Assembly (NCBI GenBank): GCA_021161085.1
Contig: JAGHBH010000122.1
Location: 1 to 14,568, forward strand
Direction of reading: 5' to 3'
Length of the DNA stretch: 14,568 nt
Source of the DNA: Thermoplasmata archaeon
Lineage (GTDB): Archaea > Thermoplasmatota > Thermoplasmata > JAGHBH01
A program made the position numbers and the translations under genes. Within the stretch, counting starts at the first letter, position 1. Every line of letters begins with the position of its first letter. Below, one piece after another: positions 1 to 8,100 of the stretch. The notes under the pieces are model-generated. The model was not told where the DNA came from and made no database searches. It saw nothing but the letters and a program-made list of their open reading frames with translations.

Positions 1-114
1 ACCCCGGGGGGCTTTCTACATGTTCCCCAGATATCCCGGCCGGGAAGAGCATTCCTCCATGGATGTCGCCATGGGGCTCTTGGAGAAGACAGGGGTCGCC
101 GTCACCCCCGGGGT
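1..114 (+). pseudogene. Inverted piece of the neighbouring aminotransferase gene (C-terminal domain, 37 codons)
   Basis: Read on the plus strand from base 2, codons 2-112 give PRGAFYMFPRYPG, then about 15 residues, then LLEKTGVAVTPG. The GAFYMFP and GVAVTPG motifs are typical of the C-terminal domain of class I aminotransferases. The minus-strand aminotransferase at 102-1058 ends in EVARPRG and then a stop, so the plus-strand text continues it, sharing PRG. The piece therefore has the wrong orientation relative to the gene it belongs to. It is bounded at both ends by a near-palindrome with core CCCCGGGG (2-9 and 106-113). No start codon or promoter of its own is visible. I read it as a displaced fragment, not an independent gene. 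An in vitro chimera or misassembly seems likelier than a biological inversion, because the window begins exactly at the first palindrome. Confidence 0.85.
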
Positions 115-1058
115 CTGGCCACCTCCATCCCCGGTATTTCATCCAGTAGGGAGAGCAGCATGTCCCGCCGCCGTTTGAAAGAGCGTTTCATCTCTTCCAC
201 AGGCTCTTGGGGACCGGTCAGAGCCGCCAGTCCTCCCTTCTGGATGAACATGGGCAGACAGGTGAGGGTGTGCTGTTGCAGTCTTATCATATCGTCTATT
301 ATCTTCTTCGGCCCGGCCGCCCATCCTATCCTCCATCCTGTCATGGCGTAGGATTTGGAGAAACCGCTGACGGTGATGGTTCTATCTTTCATGTCCGGCA
401 GGGAGGCTATGGAGACGTGTCTTCCCTCATATACGAGTCTCTCGTATATCTCGTCTGCCACCACATACAGGTCGTTGTCAACGGCCACGTCCGCCAGGAA
501 TTTCAACTCCCTTTCCGAGAGAACGCACCCCGTGGGGTTGGACGGGGTGTTTATGATTATGGCCCTAGTGTCCCTGCCGACGGCCTCCTTGACCGCCTCC
601 TCATCCAGCATGAACCCCGAGGAGGAGGATTTCATGGCAACCGGGCGGGGTCTGCCGCCGGACAGCATGATCTGGGGCCCGTAGGATACCCACGCCGGTT
701 CGAGATATAGCACCTCTCCGCTGTCAACGAGCACGTGGAGGGCGGAGAATATGGCCTGTTTTGCGGGTACTATGAAGACCTCTTCCGGGGATACGTCTAT
801 GTTGTTGTTTTCCCTCACCGTATCCGCCACGGCCGCCCTCAGTTCCGGAATGCCCGGAGCGGGGGTGTAGTGTGTCTCTCCCTTCCGCAGGCTTTCCACG
901 GCGGCTTCCACTATGTGGGATGGTGTGGGAAAGTCCGGTTCTCCTATGGATAGGGAGAGGATGTTCCTGCCCTTTTCCATGAGCTCTCCGGCCATGCGGG
1001 ATATCTCCATGGTACCGGAGAGGGGAAGGGTGTCCGTCCATCCGGCCAGATGTTTCAT
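102..1058 (-). CDS. Class I/II PLP-dependent aminotransferase, 3' end disrupted
   Basis: This is a fold-type I aminotransferase of the aspartate/aromatic group, which moves an amino group between an amino acid and a 2-oxo acid in the cytoplasm; the exact substrate is not readable. From the chosen start, 318 codons remain. SIGEPDFPTP (residues 37-46) is the usual N-terminal motif. NTPSNPTG (170-177) carries the Asn that contacts the PLP ring. ADEIY (201-205) supplies the Asp for the pyridine nitrogen and a Tyr. SGFSK (231-235) holds the Schiff-base Lys235, and Arg243 lies in GWRIGW. Full-length family members have about 380-390 residues, and the C-terminal substrate-arginine region is missing. 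I chose the ATG at 1058 because homologues begin near MKxLxxxxxxLPxSGT and because a TATA-like box lies at 1090-1097, inside the 34-codon upstream extension. The stop at 102-104 is created by an inverted junction, so the real protein is probably intact in the source genome. pdxS, which makes its cofactor, is divergent. Confidence 0.9.
   Translation of the reverse strand: MKHLAGWTDTLPLSGTMEISRMAGELMEKGRNILSLSIGEPDFPTPSHIVEAAVESLRKGETHYTPAPGIPELRAAVADTVRENNNIDVSPEEVFIVPAKQAIFSALHVLVDSGEVLYLEPAWVSYGPQIMLSGGRPRPVAMKSSSSGFMLDEEAVKEAVGRDTRAIIINTPSNPTGCVLSERELKFLADVAVDNDLYVVADEIYERLVYEGRHVSIASLPDMKDRTITVSGFSKSYAMTGWRIGWAAGPKKIIDDMIRLQQHTLTCLPMFIQKGGLAALTGPQEPVEEMKRSFKRRRDMLLSLLDEIPGMEVARPRG
105..114. 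repeat. 10-base palindromic inverted repeat at the inversion breakpoint (partner at 1-10)
   Basis: Bases 1-10 read ACCCCGGGGG, and the same 10-mer is present on the minus strand at 114-105. Both contain the perfect palindrome CCCCGGGG. Because the core is its own reverse complement, either strand can pair at this point, which suits it as the switch point for a flipped segment. It lies precisely where the aminotransferase reading frame leaves the minus strand and reappears on the plus strand. Confidence 0.85.
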
Positions 1059-1089
1059 GGTTATCGCTTCGTCCCACAAAAAAAGCCTG

Positions 1090-1097
1090 TATATAAA
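1090..1097 (-). promoter_or_regulatory. TATA-like box for the aminotransferase
   Basis: The minus strand reads TTTATATA here, the best TATA-box match upstream of the gene. A start site about 25 bases downstream would fall near 1065-1070, giving a leader of roughly 10 bases before the ATG at 1058. No convincing Shine-Dalgarno sequence is present, in keeping with a very short leader. The box also argues against the longer reading frame that begins at 1160. Confidence 0.6.
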
Positions 1098-1149
1098 GAT
1101 TGGCGGCCTCCTTTCCATGACCATGCCCAGACCCCGGATTTTGGCAAAC

Positions 1150-1157
1150 TTCAAATA
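1150..1157 (+). promoter_or_regulatory. Possible TATA-like element for pdxS
   Basis: The plus strand reads TTCAAATA, a moderate match to an archaeal TATA box. Transcription starting about 25 bases on would begin near 1178-1180, just before the Shine-Dalgarno-like GGTGAG at 1181-1186. The match is imperfect, so this is tentative. Confidence 0.35.
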
Positions 1158-1180
1158 CAACCCCCAATATGAGAAGGACC

Positions 1181-1186
1181 GGTGAG
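1181..1186 (+). promoter_or_regulatory. Shine-Dalgarno sequence that decides the pdxS start
   Basis: GGTGAG lies 3 bases before the ATG at 1190, a rather short spacing. It favours the ATG at 1190 over an in-frame ATG at 1169, which has no ribosome-binding sequence in front of it. The 302-residue product from 1190 also fits the usual PdxS length. Confidence 0.6.
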
Positions 1187-1189
1187 CAT

Positions 1190-2098
1190 ATGGCGTTCGA
1201 GCTGGATATAACCACGTTGAGGCACGGCAGCGAGCTGGTGAAGAGAGGGTTCGCCAGGATGCAGAAGGGAGGGGTCATAATGGACGTCACCAACGCCGAG
1301 GAGGCTGGGATAGCGGAGGACGCCGGAGCGGTTGCGGTCATGGCGCTGGAGAGGGTGCCGGCGGACATACGGGCCCAGGGAGGGGTGGCCAGGATGGCCG
1401 ATCCGGTGAAGGTGCAGGAGATAATGGACGCCGTCACCATACCGGTCATGGCAAAATGCCGGATAGGCCACATAGCGGAGGCCCGGGTGCTGGAGAGCCT
1501 CGGCGTGGACATGATAGACGAGAGCGAGGTGCTGACCCCGGCCGACCCCTTCTATCATGTGGACAAGAGGGAGTTCACCGTCCCGTTCGTATGCGGGGCC
1601 AGGAATCTGGGGGAGGCCCTGAGGAGGATACACGAGGGGGCGGCCATGATAAGGACCAAGGGGGAGGCCGGGACGGGAAACGTCATCGAGGCTGTGAGAC
1701 ACCAGAGGCAGATAACCAGCGAGATCCACGCCCTCAAGGCCATGGGGAAGGAGGAGCTCTTCCAGGTGGCCAGGGAGATAGAGGCACCCGTGGAACTTGT
1801 GGAGGAGACGGCCAGGATGCAGAGGCTTCCGGTGGTCAACTTCGCCGCCGGGGGGATAGCCACCCCTGCGGACGCAGCGCTGATGATGCTGTTGGGGAGC
1901 GACGGTGTTTTCGTCGGGTCCGGCATATTCAAATCGTCCAACCCGCCGCTCATGGCCAGGGCCATAGTGGAGGCGGTGATGCACTACGACGAGCCGGAGG
2001 TGGTGGCGGAGGTCTCCAAGGGCTTGGGGGAGGCCATGCCCGGGCTCTCCATGGAGGCGATACCCCCCGAGAAACGGCTGCAGGACAGGGGCTGGTGA
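1190..2098 (+). CDS. pdxS: Pyridoxal 5'-phosphate synthase, PdxS subunit
   Basis: PdxS is the synthase half of the ribose-5-phosphate-dependent PLP pathway. It condenses a pentose phosphate, a triose phosphate and ammonia into PLP on a (beta/alpha)8 barrel that normally forms a dodecamer. The ammonia comes from the glutaminase PdxT. The 302-residue product is near full-length identity-type conserved: GGVIMDV (28-33, Asp32), [11 protein letters not shown] (51-61), [10 protein letters not shown] (85-94, catalytic Lys89), [14 protein letters not shown] (106-119), [16 protein letters not shown] (132-147), [12 protein letters not shown] (153-164, second lysine Lys157) and the phosphate-binding [13 protein letters not shown] (218-230) and VFVGSGIF (240-247). 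No pdxT lies downstream; the next gene is convergent only 18 bases away, so PdxT must be encoded elsewhere. The divergent partner is a PLP enzyme. Confidence 0.97.
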   Translation: MAFELDITTLRHGSELVKRGFARMQKGGVIMDVTNAEEAGIAEDAGAVAVMALERVPADIRAQGGVARMADPVKVQEIMDAVTIPVMAKCRIGHIAEARVLESLGVDMIDESEVLTPADPFYHVDKREFTVPFVCGARNLGEALRRIHEGAAMIRTKGEAGTGNVIEAVRHQRQITSEIHALKAMGKEELFQVAREIEAPVELVEETARMQRLPVVNFAAGGIATPADAALMMLLGSDGVFVGSGIFKSSNPPLMARAIVEAVMHYDEPEVVAEVSKGLGEAMPGLSMEAIPPEKRLQDRGW

Positions 2099-2115
2099 CC
2101 TCTGTCCGTGAGAGG
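2099..2115. terminator. Small hairpin filling the convergent gap between pdxS and the giant surface gene
   Basis: CCTCT (2099-2103) and AGAGG (2111-2115) can pair around a 7-base loop, and the element takes up almost the whole 18-base space between two opposing stop codons. Archaeal termination depends mainly on T-rich tracts and none is present here, so a termination role is only a possibility. Confidence 0.25.
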
Positions 2116-2116
2116 A

Positions 2117-5100
2117 TCAGAAGGACTCCTCTCCTTCCTCTTCCTGGCTGTTTGCCTCCTCGCCCCTTTCTCCCCCTGTTGTCTCTGCTTCGGGTTCTCC
2201 GGTTTCCGTCCCGTCTGCCGCGGGCTCTTCCGGCGGTGCGGGCAGCAAGGGCTCCTGGGCCCCGGGGGGAGGCATATGTGGAGGCATGGCCTCCACGGCC
2301 TCGCCGCCTTTTTTACGGGATAGGAGGAGGGCGATGGCTATGCCGGCGATGATGATAACTATTATCAGCCAGAGCCATGGGGAGAGCGTCGTATCTCCCG
2401 CGGGATGGCTGGCGGGGTCGTTGGGGTCCGTGCCGGCCTCGTATTCTTCCTTGTTCGTGTATCCGTCTCCGTCGGCGTCGGCCGCTCCATCGGAGGAGTC
2501 CAGCGGGTTGATCGAGACGCTTATCTCCCATCCGTCCGGCATCCCGTCTCCGTCGGTGTCAGCGTTCTCCGGGTTGGTCCCGTTCTCGTACTCCTGGAGG
2601 TTGGCGAGGCCGTCGCCGTCGCCGTCGCTGTTCGCGTCCGCCGGGTCTCTCAGGTCCAGTCCGTGGTCCGTCTCCCAGGTGTCCGGCATCCCGTCTCCGT
2701 CGGTGTCGGAGATGGTGGGGGGCCTGTAGGTGGTGAACTGTATCTCCGTGCTTCTAAGGCTGTTGCCCGCCAGGTCGGTGGCCGTGCCGTTGAACACCAC
2801 GTAGATCGTGGCTCCCTGGGGCAGGCTGCCGTTCCACACCAGGGTCGAGGGGTCTGTCCATGTGAAGCTGCCGTTCAGCGGGGTCGTGTGGTCGGTGGTT
2901 ACCAGTATTCCGGCGGTGCTGTCGGTTCTCATGGGTTCGCTGAAGACTATGGTGATGTTCTCCGTCTGCACCCCGGTGTCCCCGTCGGCGGGAGATGTGC
3001 TGGACACCCTTGGCGAGGTCCGGTCGTAGGTGAACGTGACGGAGGCCGTGGTCTCCCTGCCTGCTCCGTCGATAGCCCATATCTCCACTGTGTGTTCGCC
3101 GTCCCTCAGCCCGGTCAGGGTGTAGGAGGTGCCGAACGCCATGGTCCATCTTTCGCCGTCCACGCGTATCATGGTGGTGTCTATGCCGTTGGGGTCCTCG
3201 GCAGTCCAGGTCACGGTGGGCATGGTGTTGTAATACCCGCCGGGTGAGGGGGAGGTTATGGAGACATTCGGGGGCCCCAAATCCACGAGGAAGGAGAATG
3301 ACACCTCCGTTTCTCTTCCCACGACATCCACGGCCCTTATGGTGATGGTGTGCCGTCCCTCGGAGAGGGAGTTGAAGGTGTAGGTGTCCGAGGCCTGGGT
3401 CCATTCTCCTCCGTCTATTCTTATCTCCGTATAAGATATGCCGTTGGCGTCCCAGGCGGTCCATGAGACGGTGGCCGTTGTCTGGTCCGTGATGCTGGCG
3501 GGTCTGCCGGTTATGTTGATCAGCGGGTCGTTTGCGTCCCTGAGGGTCCAGGTGTCGTTTCCGGACGGGGCGGTTTCATAATATGGTGTGGGGAGGTGGT
3601 CGTCCTTGGCACGGGTGTAGAACTCGTACAGTCCGTCTCCCTCCGGGAAGGTGAAGAGGAAGGAGCCGGAGTGGGATGTTCCGCTGGCCGCGTCGGTGGC
3701 GTAGAGGGTCCAGCTTCCGCCGTTGAATCTGTACCACAGTTCGATACTGGTGAGGCTCCAGTCGTCAGAGGCGGTGTATGATATTACCAGTGTGTCTGTC
3801 AGGGTCGGACTGGATACTCCGGTGCACTGGCTGGTGGGCGGGCTGTCGCTTCTGGTGCGGAACGTCCAGACGTAGTCGTCGGTGGGGCTTCCCTCGGCGG
3901 TCCCGTTGCCGTTGCCGTCGAGCGTGTTGTCCGATATGTCCTTGGCCAGGGATGCGTTTATGGTCACGGTATACCAGCTGTTGTATTCGAACAGCGGGTG
4001 GGTGATTGTCAGCGTGTTGAGGTTCCAGGAGAAGGTGAGCGGCAGGAAGGAGCCCGGGCCGGTGATGTTTATGGCGGATTCCACGCTGGTCCTGTTCATG
4101 GTCTCGTTGAAGGTTATGACTATCGCCGTGTTGGGTCTGGATGTCGTCGTGCCGTCCGCCGGGGAGACGGAGACTATCGTTGGAGGCTGGAGGTCGGCCG
4201 CTCCCGTGGTGAACCAGGTGGAGTTGAATATGAAGGGGTTGCCGGCGATGTCCGTGGCGGCGCTGGATATATTCACCCAGTATGTGGAGAATGGGAGGAG
4301 GGGGCTGGAGGGTATCCAGGTGTATGTGGTCCCGCTGTATGAGAGGTATCCGGAGGAGGTGATGTTGATACCGCCGGGCCCTGTTATGGTGAAGGCGGCG
4401 AGGGCGGTAGTTGGATTCAGCGGTTCACTCACATTCACGAATATCGGCGAGCCGACGAACACCCCCGTGGTTTCGTTTACTGGGTAGGTGGATGTCGTAT
4501 ATGGTGCTGTGATATCATAACCCAAAGCAAGAGAGGATTGTATTTCTCCTATGTGGCCGAGGTTATCTTCGCCAACAGCGGCGAACTGGTAATATCCTTC
4601 GCCATCGGGGAAGGAGAACGTCCACGTGTAGGGTGTGGAAAAGGCGGTACCGCTTAGAGTCCATGGGCCCCAGGAGGTGTTATCCGTTGAGTATGTGTAG
4701 TAGAGATACACTGCCCAGATGCCGGAGGTGTTGTCTGAGGCGGATGCGGAGAGGGTTATGGGAACGGGTGTCAGGGAGTTAACCCAGTAGGGGTAGGGGT
4801 TCATCACGGCGTTGGGTGGTGTTGTGTCGTATCCTATCCAGGTGTCGTTTGTTCCCGGGGGCGACTCCATGTTTCCGGCGAGATCGGTGCCTATGGTGTA
4901 AAATCTGTAAAAGCCCTCTCCCATTGGGAAGGTGAAGTTCCACCACCATTGCCCGTCCGGGCTCCCCCCGCTGTAGGGGCCGCTCCACACGGTGTTATCT
5001 GTGCTGTAATAGTACCAGAGCTCCACGGAAAGGTATGAGGAGGGCGTGTAAGTGTCAGAGGCCGTTACTGATATGGTGAAAGGAGAGGTATCTGTGAAAA

Positions 5101-8100
5101 GGTTGTAAAGTGCCGTTGCGGTCGCAGGCGGGGTGGTGTCGTATATCGCCCAAGTGTCGGCAGTAGAGTGTGCGGGCTCCGTTTTACCCAGCAAATCTGT
5201 CCCGTTGGAGTAGAACTGGTAATAGCCCTCATCATCTGGCCAGGTGAAATCAAATGACCAGGGCTCCTCCACGTCCACTCCGAAAAGCGTCCACGGCCCC
5301 CAGCTCGAGTTATCCGGTGAATATCTGTAATAGAGGGAGACATCTCTGACCAGGGTTTCATCCCATGCTGTAACGTTCACAGTGGTGTTGGCGTTGAAAT
5401 GTTTTTCCAGAGTATCCACGGAGGTTAGGGGAGGACCGTGGTCGCCAAGGATGACCACGACGGCCGCGTTATCCGTGATATCTCCCGTGGCATTTGCTTT
5501 ATCGGTGGCATTTGCCGCCTCTATCCTATATGGATTATGGGAAAACCAGCCCGACTGGTATCTGGTCTCGTTGATCACCGGGATCCATCTGAGCCATCCA
5601 TCGGGGCCTGTAAAACCTTCTCCAATAGTGGAAGAGAAGGTGTCATTCACCCAGATATGGACACCGGGGAGGGGAGAGAAGGTTGTGTTCACGACGACGA
5701 CGTCGAGAAGCCAGCCGATGTGGAGGTAACAGGAACCGCTATCGTATTGTACTGTGTCATGGCTTAACGAACTGTTATATAAGTATACCTCCCCGCTTCC
5801 GGTTAAGTGTATGTCATTCGTTCTCCCTGTTATGGTGGAGTTGTATGCTTCAAGGACGCCATCGCTTATATACACCCCTTCTCCCGCCGTCTCGAAAATC
5901 TGTGCGTCATTGAGGTACATGTATGCCTGGGAGTTGACTATATATATGGCCCTAGACCCGCCGTTCGTGGAGATTGAGGAGTGGTTAAGCCACACGTTCC
6001 CTCTGTTGAGATATACGCCGCTATCTGAGGTGATTACGCAGTTGTTTCCACTTAATTCTCCGGCGGTGATGTCAACATACAGCCCCCAGCCATGCGGGAC
6101 GGAGAATGTGGAATTATATCCCTCTATGACTGAGTTGCCATATATCCCGAGGCCGCTCCAGGAATATCGGGAAAAGATGGTGGTGTTTTTGATGACAATT
6201 TCACATGAGTCCATGATGGAATATCCGTACTGGGAGGATATGGTGGAGTTCTCTATTCGGGAGTTGGTGAGATGGTAGAGGTAGATGGGATAGGAGTCAT
6301 GTGAGGTTATGGTTGTGTTGATAATGGATACTTTGTTACTATGTCTTATATAGAACCCATAGTCCGGGAAGTTTATGTTGCTGTTTAATATGGTCACGGG
6401 GTGGGATGGTGAATATACATATATGTTATGGGAGCCCATGTTCATTATGGACACGTTATCCATGTAGGTCCATGAATATATATCAGTGCTGTACCCGACA
6501 TCCGGGTCGGAAGAGGTTATGGTGGTGTTGATGAAGGTGATTCCTCCGCTGGTTCTTATGACGAACGGGTCGTAATCCTCGCTGGCGGAGACGTTGATGA
6601 TACAGTCTACGAGCGTCAGGTTCCCGGTTCCCGTTACGGTGATGTTAGCCACATGGAAAACCTCTCCGATATATGTCTCTGGTGAATCTATATACCAGGT
6701 GACGGGAAGCCATCGGGTGGCCGCGTTGTTTGTCTCCGACACCTCCGGAATGGCATCCGTTGGATCTGCCCAGACGGTGATGTTGATCAGTCCGAAGGGC
6801 AGGGTGACATCGGTGGAGACCACCGCATAGCCTCCGGCAGGGATGTTTGCATAGGTGGTGTATACCACCTCTCCGTTCATCATTATATCAATGCGAACGT
6901 TGTTCGCTCCTATACTTCCGTTGTTGGTTATATTGGCTGTTATCGTGATGACCTCTCCATCTATGGGGCGGTTGTCGGAGAAGAATATGTTTTCAGGCGA
7001 GGCTCTAAGTTCCACAGCCGGGGTGAGAACGACAACCACCACCTTGTTGGACTCTATGGTCGTGGTGTTGGAGCCCGCTCCCACGGAGCTGTTGGTAGCG
7101 ATTATCTCATGAGGGGTCAAGAGTGTTACTCCGGATACGCTTACCTCCTCCGAAATCACCTTTGTCCAGTTCAGCCAACCATCCGCTCGCGTTTTTCCGC
7201 TTTTTAATAGGCTTTCAACATCGTATACGTCCACATCTGAACGGGGCACGGGCAGCCCCATAGCGTCCACTGTCTTGATGTTGAGGAACCATCCGACATA
7301 TACCCTCCCTGTGTCATCGTTGAAATCCCACCCCGCGTTCGTGGTTGAGTTGTAGAGATAGACCTCCCCTCCATTATCTACCCAATTGTTGCTGCTACCG
7401 TTCAGCGTGCTGTTGAAGAAAAATGTCTCTCCACGGTTATAGACCGGCGGCGTGTTGGTGGCTGTGGCCTTGAGTCCTTCAAATACTGCCACCCCCTTCC
7501 AGTTGTAGAGCACGTTGCTTGAAATGACAGTGATCTCTCTGAATCTGGCGAGATTGGCGTAGTACATCAGTATGCCATAGCTGGTTTTGTTGAAAATCCG
7601 TGTCCCGTTGACCCACACCCTGGCCTGAAAACTGTCGAGGGTCAATCCATAGGAGGTGGGGGATTCCAGGGTGGAGTTGTATATCTCCACGGTTGCCCTC
7701 CTTATCCCGACGTCATTATAGTGATTGTTGCGGAAGGTGCTGTTCCACACCCACACCACCCCGCTTTCTGCATAGACCCCACCGTTCACCCACATCCAGT
7801 TATTGTTGCACTCGAAGATAAAGGTGTTTTCAATGACTACCCTGGCCGCTCCTCCCCTGATGTGGACGCCGGATGCCCGGGCATGGTGGAGAACGCTGTG
7901 GGTTATGTTCACAACGGCGTTTTCAACATACACCAGATCGTAGGCCTGATAGTTGGTGGTGTTTATTCTTGAGTAGGAGATGTCGGCGAAGGCGGATGTT
8001 CCTCTGATCTCCACGGAGTAGGCATCCCACACATCGCTGTGGTCCACGGTCAGATGACCGTAAACCTCGAGATTGTAGTAGTAGTTGGTGTTTCCGGGCT

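Noticed and set aside
1..118. Phase-variable invertible switch as the main explanation for the flipped segment
   Set aside because: The repeats are only 10 bases, the gene is a metabolic enzyme, no recombinase is nearby, and the window starts exactly at a breakpoint. Kept only as an alternative in the finding.
1059..1160. Longer start of the aminotransferase (ATG at 1160, 34 more residues)
   Set aside because: The extension contains the TATA-like box, does not resemble the family's N-terminus, and the ATG at 1058 gives the expected first residues.
1169..1189. Earlier in-frame ATG for pdxS
   Set aside because: It adds seven residues not typical of PdxS and would swallow the GGTGAG that stands before the ATG at 1190.
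2117..2400. Archaeosortase-type (PGF-CTERM) sorting signal at the end of the giant protein
   Set aside because: No PGF tripeptide precedes the membrane helix, and a 63-residue tail follows it.
2405..3247. Long plus-strand open frame of 280 codons opposite the giant gene
   Set aside because: It is antisense to the Ig-like and calcium-repeat part of the giant gene. It consists of Val/Gly/Arg-rich text produced by complementing Asp/Thr/Gly codons, with no family motif and no ribosome-binding site.
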